Positions 26,969 to 38,737 of a stretch of 64,000 nucleotides of DNA are shown piece by piece. The stretch's first letter is position 1; every line of letters starts with the position of its first letter. A program made the translations under genes and the position numbers. The notes beneath the pieces are model-generated. The model was not told where the DNA came from. It ran no database searches and saw only the letters and a program-made list of their open reading frames with translations. Source of the DNA: Amycolatopsis cihanbeyliensis (GTDB lineage: Bacteria; Actinomycetota; Actinomycetes; Mycobacteriales; Pseudonocardiaceae); NCBI RefSeq assembly GCF_006715045.1, contig NZ_VFML01000001.1, positions 6,110,001 to 6,174,000 of the forward strand, written 5' to 3'.

Positions 26969-27663
26969 CAGCCGTCACCTCCGAGGAGTTCCATCGGGTC
27001 GTGCACCCGGTGGTCCGGGTTGCCGACCGTCACCGGAGCGCGCAGGACCGAGCGCCACTCGTACTGCCGGTGCCGGGGGTCGAAACTGACCGGTTCGTCC
27101 CGGACGAGGACGCTGCCAGGGGTCCCCGGCGGGCAGTCGGTGACGGTCTCGAGGCTGACCGTCGCGTCGGAATGCCGGCGCCGAAACCAGCCGGACGCCT
27201 GCCACGGCGTCTCCCGCAGCAATTCGCCCGCTGTTCCTTCCCGCATCCCGAGCAGTACCGGGCCAGCGGGTGGGCAGGAACGGCGGCCGAGGTACAGCGG
27301 GAACACCGGCGTGCGCAGGGCGGAAGCCAGCCGTTCCAGCAGGTCGTGCGCACCTTCCACGGCCACCAGGAACACAGCGTCGGCCAGGTAGAACCGGTAC
27401 GACAGCGGCAGCGGTGCCGACCCGTCCACCGGCCGGGCGGTCTGGAAGTCCCGTTCCACCTGGCCCGGCTGGTCGATCCGTACCCCTATCCGGAGCATGG
27501 TGAGGTCGTCGATCGACTCGTTCCGTGCCCGGCCCTCCGCCGCCGCCAACAGCCCGATCACGCCGCTCTTGCTGGGAGCACGGTCGGTGTTGCGGCGGGT
27601 GAACCGGCTGCTGGTGCCCCATGACTGCAACGGTCCGGCCAGCCGCAGGAGCAGCACGCTCAT
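26968..27663 (-). CDS. cas5: Cas5e (CasD)
   Basis: 231 residues from ATG 27663, which overlaps the cas7 stop (ATGA). MSVLLLRLAGPLQSWGTSSR, with SKSGVIGLLAAAEGR, is the standard Cas5 N-terminus. Cas5 caps the 5' handle of the crRNA in Cascade. A longer upstream frame exists but would bury the conserved start. Confidence 0.96.
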   Translation of the reverse strand: MSVLLLRLAGPLQSWGTSSRFTRRNTDRAPSKSGVIGLLAAAEGRARNESIDDLTMLRIGVRIDQPGQVERDFQTARPVDGSAPLPLSYRFYLADAVFLVAVEGAHDLLERLASALRTPVFPLYLGRRSCPPAGPVLLGMREGTAGELLRETPWQASGWFRRRHSDATVSLETVTDCPPGTPGSVLVRDEPVSFDPRHRQYEWRSVLRAPVTVGNPDHRVHDPMELLGGDG

Positions 27664-28778
27664 GCCCTGCCCGCCATGCGTTCCGCGACGAGTGCGCCCA
27701 CCGCCTTCGTGGCCACGTCGAACGTGGTGCGCTCGCCGAGTTCGGTCAGCGCCGCCGCGCGATCGCCCACACCCACACACCACGCCGCGACCGGCCGCTG
27801 GTCGTAGGTGTCCTGCACCTCTTTGCCGTAGTCGGCCAACCTGCGCGCCGACGCCGCGATCCGGCTGTCCTGCTCCCGGCCACGGAGTGCTTCCTCGAAG
27901 GCTCCGACAAAGCTGATCGGCTGCGTGTCCCGGACAACCACAAGCACGGCATCGGGCAGGGTCCGGTTGGCGAAGGTGTTCTGCTTGCCGGACGGCATGC
28001 TGGTCACGAACGCCCGCGCGAAGGCCTCCACCGCCCGGCGGGCGGCGTCGTCACTCCCCAGCGTGTCCCGGAGCCGATCGACATTCACCGTGGCATAGCG
28101 GTAGAGGGTGGCGGAGTTGAACTCCACCGTGCCGATCATGCCCGCACCGGCGTCTTCCTCGGAGTCGGCGCGCTTGTGGTCGTCCACGGCGGTGTAGTAG
28201 TCGTACTCGTTGCTGGCCTCGTGCACGCTCAAGGCGTGCGCGACCTGCACGGCCGCGTCCACGTTGAGTTCCGTGTCGTCCGCGACCATCCGGCCGAACA
28301 GCGCGATGTCCACGGACTGCTTCTGGTCGGCACGTGCCTTCGCTTCCTTCTTGTCGATGGTGACCGTTCCGCCGGCGGCAGCGGCGGAGACGGCCAGTTC
28401 GGCGAGACCGGCGACCTGGGCGTGGCTCAGGAAGAGCAGATAGCCGGACTCGTCCGGAGCCTCATCCTTTTTCCTGGCGGCTTTCAGCTTGATACCGGCC
28501 GCTTCGAGTGTGGCCTTGGCAAGCTTTCCGGCCTGGTCCTTGAGCCCGGAATCCTGGCGGGTGATCTCGTCGGCGAGCAGTTCCACGACCCGCCGGGTTC
28601 GCACACCGAGTTCGGAGGTGTCCAACATGGAGTCGAAGGCGTCGCGAGTCGACCGTTTCCAAGCCTGGCTGGACACCCGTGCCCGGCGGGTTCCACCGTA
28701 GACAGCTGTCTTGGGGCTCCCGGTGTCATCGCGGTTGATGTTGCTCGGCGGCACGGTCTGGATGATGTGGATGTCCAC
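27660..28778 (-). CDS. cas7: Cas7e (CasC/Cse4) Cascade backbone
   Basis: 372 residues from GTG 28778. VDIHIIQTVPPSNINRDDTG, PKTAVYGGTRRARVSSQAWKR and VEFNSATLYRYATVNVDRL are Cse4 hallmarks, with GKQNTFANRTLPDAVLVVVR further on. Six copies would coat the crRNA spacer. No strong ribosome site precedes the GTG; the cse2 stop lies 22 nt upstream, so translation probably relies on coupling. Confidence 0.96.
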   Translation of the reverse strand: MDIHIIQTVPPSNINRDDTGSPKTAVYGGTRRARVSSQAWKRSTRDAFDSMLDTSELGVRTRRVVELLADEITRQDSGLKDQAGKLAKATLEAAGIKLKAARKKDEAPDESGYLLFLSHAQVAGLAELAVSAAAAGGTVTIDKKEAKARADQKQSVDIALFGRMVADDTELNVDAAVQVAHALSVHEASNEYDYYTAVDDHKRADSEEDAGAGMIGTVEFNSATLYRYATVNVDRLRDTLGSDDAARRAVEAFARAFVTSMPSGKQNTFANRTLPDAVLVVVRDTQPISFVGAFEEALRGREQDSRIAASARRLADYGKEVQDTYDQRPVAAWCVGVGDRAAALTELGERTTFDVATKAVGALVAERMAGRA

Positions 28779-28800
28779 AATGGTTCGTGACAAGGGTGAT

Positions 28801-29441
28801 TCAGCCTTCCTGCTCTTGCTCCGGTTTCTGGTGCGCGAAGAACTCGCGACCCCAGACCAGCCGCACCTGTTCGGGTCCTCCGGGTTGCTGCCATCGCATG
28901 AGCTGGCGCGCGAGCCGCCCGTAGTCCAGTGGAATGCGTTGGCCGCGCAACTGCTGAACCAGCCCACGGGCATGGTGGGCGAGTTCGCCGATGTCGGCGG
29001 AGGTACCGAGTGCCTGGAACCGGCGCAGCACCGGATGCGGTCTTTCGCCAAGGTCGCCGGGGATCAGCCTGCGCGCTGCCCGTCCGAGCCCGAACTGACC
29101 ACCGTCCCGGTGCATCCGTTCGGTCAGTGCCTGCTGATGTATCGCGTAGAGGGTCAAGGCGAGATGGGCGGCCGTCTCGGCATGGGTGGGTGAGTTCGGT
29201 GCGCCGGGCCAGGTGAGCTCGGGCCCCAGTGTGTACTCCAGCACGTCGGGGACACTTCCCGGTTCCTTACCCGCCGCCCGGCGTAACCGGGCGAGTGTCG
29301 CGACGCTCTCGGAACGGTTTCCGATCACCCCGTGTTGCAGCTTGCGGATACGCCCGGCGGCGAACTCGGCAACCTGGTCGGCGGTCGGCAGCGCGTCTGT
29401 GCGGGTCACAGGTTCGGACATCGGTGCTCCAGGTATCGGGG

Positions 29442-29445
<4 letters not shown>
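28801..29445 (-). CDS. cse2: Cse2 (CasB) Cascade small subunit
   Basis: 214 residues from ATG 29445 overlapping the cse1 stop (ATGA); ATG 29421 is an alternative. It includes ATLARLRRAAGKEPGSVPDV, HAETAAHLALTLYAIHQQAL and SIGLARAARRLI-type text (FGLGRAARRLIPGD). The C-terminus PLDYGRLARQLMRWQQPGGP, with VRLVWGREFF, is the conserved Cse2 end. It stabilises the target/non-target strands. Confidence 0.93.
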
Positions 29446-34005
<4,560 letters not shown>

Positions 34006-34011
34006 TTACGC

Positions 34012-34290
34012 TCATTTGACTAGTCTGTGGAGAATCGCTAAAGTACGGATCGTAACGTGTGCTCCGGTGCATATTGCTGCTAGGATACCTGCGCAGGCAG
34101 CCAGGCTGGTATCAATGTCATATAGCGCTCGCCAGCTAAATATCCCCATGGTGACACCGACTCCAAAACCTGGTACGAGTGCTATCTCGCAAATAACGAT
34201 CGTTCGGGTTTCGACTAGCCAGATTGGCTGATCGTCGTCATTGAAGTTGGACTTGGCGGCATGGCGACCAAGTCGTGATGTCTGAGTCAC
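34012..34290 (-). CDS. Small two-TM membrane protein heading the cas operon, no recognised family
   Basis: 92 residues from GTG 34290, with a good ribosome site (AAGGAG, 5-6 nt spacing). After a polar N-terminus (TSRLGRHAAKSNFNDDD) come two membrane helices: TIVICEIALVPGFGVGVTMG and TSLAACAGILAAICTGAHVT. The C-terminus is basic (RLVK). The stop is 36 nt before cas3 with no terminator visible, so it probably shares the cas transcript. Codon use is less GC-biased than neighbouring genes, hinting at acquisition. It could be a CRISPR-linked membrane effector, a toxin-like peptide or a mobile-element relic. Confidence 0.6.
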   Translation of the reverse strand: MTQTSRLGRHAAKSNFNDDDQPIWLVETRTIVICEIALVPGFGVGVTMGIFSWRALYDIDTSLAACAGILAAICTGAHVTIRTLAILHRLVK

Positions 34291-34354
34291 CGCATCTCCT
34301 TGCCTCCAGTAAGATCGAATGCATGTGAAACGATTTTATTCTTGGTCGGCGTAA

Positions 34355-34440
34355 CGTTACCCCGCGAGGGCGGGGATGACGGGTATACTGTTTTCTTGTG
34401 TCACGCAAGAAAACAGGGACCATCCACAACTAAGTTGAGG
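34355..34440 (-). ncRNA. CreA-like degenerate one-spacer CRISPR element (candidate Cascade guide RNA)
   Basis: Read on the minus strand: a hairpin CCTCAAC-TTA-GTTGTGG (34440-34424) is followed directly by ATGGTCC, the same hairpin-plus-handle layout as the true repeat. After 36 nt (34416-34381) comes GTCATCCCCGC-CCTC-GCGGGG (34380-34360), differing from the true repeat's 5' part at one base of eleven, with the 6-bp stem intact and a 4-nt loop. Upstream copy: handle kept, stem sequence drifted. Downstream copy: hairpin kept, handle lost. That is what a single functional crRNA would need. The spacer-like segment contains a perfect 11-bp inverted repeat. Confidence 0.5.
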
Positions 34441-34571
34441 AAATGCTTTGTTAGTGGTTGAGCCTGCTGCTTAATCTAGCAGCAGGCCGAAGATGCGGCA
34501 AGTGGCTTCTTGTGATGCAAGGAAGCACTTGAGTATTCGATCATGCCTAGTGTGTTTATTCATGATCGAAT
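34388..34571. repeat. Cluster of strong inverted repeats (four hairpins in about 185 bp)
   Basis: H1: CTGTTTTCTTG (34388-34398) / CAAGAAAACAG (34406-34416), 11 bp perfect. H2: GCCTGCTGCT (34462-34471) / AGCAGCAGGC (34478-34487), 10 bp perfect. H3: CAAGTG (34499-34504) / CACTTG (34526-34531), with an inner bulged CTTCTTG/CAAGGAAG stem. H4: ATTCGATCATG (34535-34545) / CATGATCGAAT (34561-34571), 11 bp perfect. No terminator-like T-run follows any of them. Candidates are a structured RNA, multi-site operator, attachment site or ends of a small transposable element. Confidence 0.75.
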
Positions 34572-34590
34572 CAGGCTTGTGATCTATACG

Positions 34591-34711
34591 GTTGGTTGTG
34601 GCTGCGCTGCCTGGAGGAGTTAGCTCAAGAGAGGAGAAGGCTGCACGAAACTTGTTTAGTGTGTACAAATTTAGACATGGCGGCGCCAATAGGGCATGAT
34701 ATCAAGTAAAA
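34591..34711. other. AT-richer intergenic stretch without a recognised gene
   Basis: Short frames exist on both strands but none shows a domain, a membrane pattern or a convincing ribosome site. Composition is clearly lower in GC than the flanking cas and XRE genes, as in the adjoining hairpin cluster. Confidence 0.5.
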
Positions 34712-34735
34712 TTCTCCGCGTGCGCGGGATGGTCG
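34708..34735 (+). repeat. Solitary degenerate CRISPR repeat, plus orientation
   Basis: TCTCCGC-GTGC-GCGG-GATGGTC (34713-34734) keeps the layout of the array repeats: a C-rich arm, 4-nt loop, G-rich arm and the GATGGTC handle. The stem has lost a pair and has one G-T wobble. No second repeat lies 33 nt away on either side. It points in the same direction as array 2. Confidence 0.5.
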
Positions 34736-34792
34736 GCACCGCGCCACACCGGTCAGCAGAGAGAGTGAGTCCTGAGGATCGGAACAAAGCTC

Positions 34793-35068
34793 GTGGCCCT
34801 CGTGGCCGTAGTCGCTAGCGTCATCCACCCGATGTCCAGCGCGTTCGCTGACAGCCCCTGGGCTGGACGAGATCGCCAGGTGGCCAGCACGTTCGTCTAC
34901 GAGGTAAAGCGCGTTCCCAATTGTCGGAACGCGCGGTGTTCGTGGATGGGAGCCCCGAGCGGCTCAGCCCTGGCAAGGAAGGGAGGGCGCCCGGGGCTTG
35001 CCGTTCCTGTGGGCCAGCACCGGAACGGCCCCCACTGGGGGTTGGGGTGGGCTCCGGTGCGGGAGTGA
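34793..35068 (+). CDS. Possible small secreted protein
   Basis: From GTG 34793 the frame gives ALVAVVASVIHPMSSAFADS, a plausible signal peptide cut after AFA; a CTG at 34772 would add LRIGTKL and supply the basic N-terminus a signal peptide needs. The mature part (about 70 residues) has two cysteines (NCRNARCSW) and turns into a Gly/Pro-rich tail with no recognisable domain. The start is uncertain and coding quality is modest, so treat as tentative. Confidence 0.35.
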   Translation: MALVAVVASVIHPMSSAFADSPWAGRDRQVASTFVYEVKRVPNCRNARCSWMGAPSGSALARKGGRPGLAVPVGQHRNGPHWGLGWAPVRE

Positions 35069-35137
35069 AGGAGGACGCGCCGGAGCCCGTGCTGCCGGTA
35101 CCGACGGGAAGCGGGGACCGGCAGCAGACCAGAGGAT

Positions 35138-35248
35138 TCAGCAGGTCTTCCACCATCCGGATGCCAGCGTCACGACCATGAACAGCGACAGCGCCACGGC
35201 GGTGTTGGCCAGCACGAGTACCGCCCATCGCTCTCCGCGTCCTAACAC
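35138..35248 (-). CDS. 36-residue single-TM peptide
   Basis: GTG 35248 overlaps the stop of the preceding gene (GTGTTAG). The product starts VLGRGERWAVLVLANTAVAL and ends SGWWKTC: a basic N-terminus, one membrane helix, and a short Trp/Lys/Cys tail. It is too short for routine gene callers. Tight overlap with two other small genes supports that it is real. Function unknown. Confidence 0.6.
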   Translation of the reverse strand: MLGRGERWAVLVLANTAVALSLFMVVTLASGWWKTC

Positions 35249-35460
35249 TGCGCGGTCCGGGCCGGCCGGCGGGCGCGTCGGGCCTCGGTTTCGCTCTCGT
35301 GTATCTGTTCGCACTGGGTGGCGTGGCCGGAGGTCGGGTAGGTGGTCTGGCAGTACCAGCACCTGCGTGCCTCCCGCGTGAGCCGTGGCCACTGCCGCGC
35401 CTCCGCTTCCGGTACCCGCAGCCGCGCGAACCGCGGCGGCGGTGGGTGGTGGCGTGTCAT
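35242..35460 (-). CDS. Small Cys/His-rich protein (possible zinc ribbon)
   Basis: 72 residues from ATG 35460, overlapping the upstream stop (ATGA). RRCWYCQTTYPTSGHATQCE carries CxxC plus a His and a further Cys, a plausible zinc-binding set. The C-terminus is Arg/Glu-rich. It is the middle gene of three overlapping small genes downstream of the XRE regulator. No family is recognised. Confidence 0.65.
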   Translation of the reverse strand: MTRHHPPPPRFARLRVPEAEARQWPRLTREARRCWYCQTTYPTSGHATQCEQIHESETEARRARRPARTAQC

Positions 35461-35726
35461 CGGGCGGCCCCTTGCCATCCGCCCCAGCCACCATGCACCG
35501 GTGGCTTCGTGGCCAGCTCGGCCTGCCGCCGCTCGTGGTGGACCACGCACTCCGCGCACTTCGGCGGGTCCTCGGCCAGCAGGTCCGCATACACGATCCG
35601 CTGATTGAGGCACGCGATGATCGCCCGGAACCCACCGTTCTCCCGCCCACGGGAGTAACCGGTGATGTAGTGCAGCTCGCCCCGCCAGGGGAGCCACCCA
35701 CCAGGAAGCCAGTCGCCGTCCGTCAC
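35457..35726 (-). CDS. Small conserved-looking hypothetical protein with CxxC
   Basis: 89 residues from GTG 35726. It contains WLPWRGELHYITGYSRGREN, then FRAIIACLNQRIVYADLLAE and PPKCAECVVHHERRQAEL, where CAEC...HH may bind zinc. It opens the coupled three-gene set that follows the XRE regulator. The 35765-35808 operator-like hairpin lies just upstream, so this set may be a direct target of that regulator. No ribosome site is obvious. Confidence 0.6.
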   Translation of the reverse strand: MTDGDWLPGGWLPWRGELHYITGYSRGRENGGFRAIIACLNQRIVYADLLAEDPPKCAECVVHHERRQAELATKPPVHGGWGGWQGAAR

Positions 35727-35764
35727 ACAACGAACGCTAAGCGCGTTCGACGGTGACCAGGTGA

Positions 35765-35808
35765 GACGTCTTGTCCCACTACACGATCAGTGGTGGGACG
35801 CCTTGTCC
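35765..35808. promoter_or_regulatory. Hairpin with flanking direct repeats between XRE gene and small-gene set
   Basis: GTCCCACTAC (35773-35782) pairs with GTGGTGGGAC (35790-35799), nine Watson-Crick pairs and one G-T, around a 7-nt loop. Two direct repeats flank it: GACGTCTTGTCC (35765-35776) and GACGCCTTGTCC (35797-35808). There is no T-run, so an operator (possibly for the XRE protein) is more likely than a terminator. Confidence 0.5.
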
Positions 35809-37010
35809 TACCGTTCCGTTGCGCCGAGCCGCATCGCCAGGTCACGCAGCGGCGCGCTCACCCGGCGCTCGTGCTCGACGAGTTCGGTCACCACCTGCCG
35901 GGGTAATGACTGGTACCGGATCCAGTCCGGCGCCATCTGCTCCATCGTCAGCACCGTGTTCAAGGCACGATCACTGTGGCCGAGGCGCAACTGCGCCAAC
36001 GCCACGTCGGCCAGGTGGCGAGCACGCGAGGCCAGCGGCAATGTCGCATCTCGGGGCAAGCCCCTGGCCGCGCCAAGCGCTTCGGCGAACTCGTCCTGAA
36101 CCACTGCGCAATCGACGGTCATCATCGCCACCTTGGCAGGTCCGAACGTGGTCTGATGATCGGTGCGCTCGTAGCGGATTCGACCAGCCATGTCGCCAGC
36201 GACAGCCAGTAACTCGCTCGTGTTATGCGACTTTCGAGCACGTGCCGCTGCCGTGGCTGCTGTGGCCGTCAGAATCCCGTACCCGGACAGCTGTGACTCG
36301 GATACGGCCCCCGAGGGCTCGATGTCGCGCGCTGCGATCACGGCCACCTGTTCGGATTCGGTGTAGCGGCCTTGAACCAGCAGTTGCCATGCCACCGATA
36401 CCCGCATGGCCGCGTAAAGCAGCACATCGTCGGTCTCACGGGCGGCGCGCAGAGCTTCCCGGACGGCGAGAAAGGCAGCGTCCTGGTGACCGAGGTGTAC
36501 CAGCGTGTCGCCAGCCGCTTGGTACGCACGCGCGAGCACATGTGCTGTGCTCGGTCGCTGGTCCGTCGGCGCGGCGTGGTGAGTAGCCCGCAGTTGGGTC
36601 AGCGCGTTCGGAAGCAGCGACCCGAGAAGTTCGTAGCGGCCTGCCCAATAGGCACCCCATAGATAGTCCACGGTGCGCTCGGCCTCGCTTAGCGAGAGCG
36701 GCTCACCGTCGATCACGTCACTGTCGAGGAGATCGTCAACAGGGGTGAGAGCGCGGCGGATGTCGACCACGCCACCATCGGTCGCGGACGGGCGCAGCGT
36801 CGTACGCTTGCCGACCAACTCGGCGATCGTCACGTCCAGAGCCTCGGCGATGCGCTGGAGACTTCCGATCGAGGCAGTATGCCGCCGTCCTTGCTCGAGC
36901 TTGCGGATGAGGTCGACGCTCACCTGCGCTCGGTCGGCGAGTTCCCGCTGCGACATCAGCCTGCCGCGCAGCTGCCGAATACGTTCACCGAGGTCAACAT
37001 GGTCACCCAT
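35808..37010 (-). CDS. XRE-family regulator with large C-terminal helical domain
   Basis: 400 residues from ATG 37010 (ATG 37025 possible). The N-terminal HTH is LGERIRQLRGRLMSQRELAD, then AQVSVDLIRKLEQGRRHTAS and LQRIAEALDVTIAELVG. The remaining 320 residues are alpha-helical, TPR-like, with ERTVDYLWGAYWAGRYELLG and ARAYQAAGDTLVHLGHQDAA. This architecture is common in actinomycetes and often paired with small downstream genes. Ligand unknown. It separates array 2 from the small-gene set. Confidence 0.88.
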   Translation of the reverse strand: MGDHVDLGERIRQLRGRLMSQRELADRAQVSVDLIRKLEQGRRHTASIGSLQRIAEALDVTIAELVGKRTTLRPSATDGGVVDIRRALTPVDDLLDSDVIDGEPLSLSEAERTVDYLWGAYWAGRYELLGSLLPNALTQLRATHHAAPTDQRPSTAHVLARAYQAAGDTLVHLGHQDAAFLAVREALRAARETDDVLLYAAMRVSVAWQLLVQGRYTESEQVAVIAARDIEPSGAVSESQLSGYGILTATAATAAARARKSHNTSELLAVAGDMAGRIRYERTDHQTTFGPAKVAMMTVDCAVVQDEFAEALGAARGLPRDATLPLASRARHLADVALAQLRLGHSDRALNTVLTMEQMAPDWIRYQSLPRQVVTELVEHERRVSAPLRDLAMRLGATER

Positions 37011-37279
37011 GACGGACCTGCCCATCTTTGCGGAGTGCCTCCCCTCGCGTGCCCTTGGCAGCGGACCAGGACTTCCCTTCGCGACGAGGTGCATCACCAG
37101 GGTAGCCCCTACCTGACCGGGTGGGCATGGCCGAGTACCCACCTTGTGAGCAGCTCCGCGGCAACACCGTGATCCTGCCGCGTGATCGGCTTCTGCCGAT
37201 ACGGAATGAGAAGTGCTTCTCGCTCACCAGTCGGGTCGCGGGCGGCGAGGCGCTAGACTTGCGCCGCAAGAGTGAAGTA

Positions 37280-37319
37280 GAAACAGTGTTTCTGTTCAGA
37301 TCAGCCCAGGTCAATTAGT
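37280..37319 (+). promoter_or_regulatory. Leader motif of CRISPR array 2
   Basis: GAAACAGTGTTTC (37280-37292), a perfect dyad GAAAC-AGT-GTTTC, is followed by a 14-nt gap and CAGGTCAATTAGT (37307-37319), ending exactly at the first repeat. The layout and most bases match the array 1 leader. Confidence 0.85.
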
Positions 37320-37959
37320 GTGCTCCCCGCACGCGCGGGGATGGTCCCGCGGCGACCGCCTGCTGCGGGCACACACCGTTGTGCTCCCCGCACGCGCGGG
37401 GATGGTCCTGCCCCGTTGGGGTGGTCGGCGAGGTTGGCCACGTGCTCCCCGCACGCGCGGGGATGGTCCGTGGGTGGACCTAACCTAACTGCGTGGTACG
37501 AGGTGCTCCCCGCACGCGCGGGGATGGTCCCTGGAACACCTCCAGATTCCAGCCGGCGGACATCGGTGCTCCCCGCACGCGCGGGGATGGTCCCCAGTGA
37601 CCCACTCGACCCCCACGGGAGACGACGTGCTCCCCGCACGCGCGGGGATGGTCCGCACCGCGCCGACATCGTGTGGGCTCTGGTGCAGTGCTCCCCGCAC
37701 GCGCGGGGATGGTCCCTCCTGAACTGGATAGCTCTGGACTACGTCGCGGTGCTCCCCGCACGCGCGGGGATGGTCCGCACCGCGCCGACATCGTGTGGGC
37801 TCTGGTGCAGTGCTCCCCGCACGCGCGGGGATGGTCCCTCCTGAACTGGATAGCTCTGGACTACGTCGCGGTGCTCCCCGCACGCGCGGGGATGGTCCCA
37901 GCGTGGATGTGATCGAGGATCCGGTCAGCCCGTGCTCCCCGCATGCGCGGGGATGGTCC
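37320..37959 (+). CRISPR. CRISPR array 2, type I-E, 11 repeats / 10 spacers, plus strand
   Basis: The repeat starts GTGCTCCCCGCACGCGC and ends GGGGATGGTCC (stem CCCCGC-ACGC-GCGGGG). Repeat starts: 37320, 37381, 37442, 37503, 37566, 37627, 37688, 37749, 37810, 37871 and 37932. Spacers are 33 nt except the fourth (35 nt). The last repeat has a C-to-T change in the loop (GCATGC), marking the distal end. Spacers 6 and 7 recur as 8 and 9. The nearest cas gene lies over 3 kb away and points in the opposite direction. Confidence 0.98.
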
Positions 37960-38058
37960 CAGGTCGGTCGCACTGCGCACCAGTGGCCACGGCATCAACG
38001 TCGCTGGGCAAGCGGGGTTTGTACGCGTCTTGTACGCGGGGGGTTGATCCTGCCGGGC

Positions 38059-38718
38059 ATGGCGTGTTCACAGTTCCGGCGCATCGCCGGCAGAACGGTG
38101 ACCGTGTTCGCCGCCGTCGCGGGCCTGGTGCTGGCGGGGGCCGTTCCGGCGGGAGCGGCCGTCGACGGCACGGTGCGCACCGCGGGCGACCCGCTGAATG
38201 TCCGCCGCGCACCCACTACCAGCGCCACGATCGTGGGCACGGTGAACAACGGTACCCAGGTGACCATCGACTGCCAGACGCACGGTACCCGGGTCAGTGG
38301 CGAGCTGGGTACCACGACGCTCTGGGACTACGTGCCCTCGCTGGACGGCTACGTCTCGGACGCCTACATGTACACCGGCTCGGACGGGCAGGTCGCGCCG
38401 AGCTGCGGGGTGGGCACCGGTAGCGCGCAGTGCTCGACCGGTGGTTGCGCGGGAGAGGGGCTGTTCCGCTCCGAGGACGCGACCTTCGTCGTCTGGGACC
38501 GCTCGCCGGACGGGAAGTCGGCGGTGGTCCAGTACTGGCTGGCAGGCGGGGTCGGCCCGCTCGTCGTGCGGCACTCGGGCGGCAGCGGTTCCAGCACCGA
38601 GCAGGCGATCGACCTCCAGCCCGATGACTGGGTCTACTACAAGGTCTGCGTCCGGGACTACTCCGCGGGCACGGGCTTCGAGTCCTGCAGCAACGGCATC
38701 ACCGATTACGCGGCCTGA
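38059..38718 (+). CDS. Secreted SH3b-domain protein
   Basis: 219 residues. The signal peptide is MACSQFRRIAGRTVTVFAAV, with cleavage near VPAGAA. A bacterial SH3 domain follows: AGDPLNVRRAPTTSATIVGT, NNGTQVTIDCQTHGTRVSGE, WDYVPSLDGYVSDAYMYT. The C-terminal half (residues about 120-219, four cysteines, VVWDRSPDGKSAVVQYWLAG) resembles no catalytic domain I know. Such proteins usually bind cell wall. It begins 100 bp after array 2 and the phosphatase gene follows by 19 nt, likely on the same transcript. Confidence 0.85.
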   Translation: MACSQFRRIAGRTVTVFAAVAGLVLAGAVPAGAAVDGTVRTAGDPLNVRRAPTTSATIVGTVNNGTQVTIDCQTHGTRVSGELGTTTLWDYVPSLDGYVSDAYMYTGSDGQVAPSCGVGTGSAQCSTGGCAGEGLFRSEDATFVVWDRSPDGKSAVVQYWLAGGVGPLVVRHSGGSGSSTEQAIDLQPDDWVYYKVCVRDYSAGTGFESCSNGITDYAA

Positions 38719-38737
38719 CACAGGGAGGAGTCGAGCG

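Noticed and set aside
34355..34440. Type II tracrRNA
   Set aside because: There is no cas9, and the anti-repeat resemblance reflects a repeat copy of a type I-E system that needs no tracrRNA.
34471..34689. 72-residue minus-strand frame in the hairpin cluster
   Set aside because: It crosses the perfect inverted repeats, has no membrane or domain pattern and no ribosome site.
35773..35799. Hairpin as an intrinsic terminator of the XRE gene
   Set aside because: No following T-run and it is embedded between direct repeats, which fits an operator better; terminator function cannot be excluded.
37320..37973. Open frames on both strands through array 2
   Set aside because: They consist of RAGMV or GACGEH-type repeats from the CRISPR units and have no start context.
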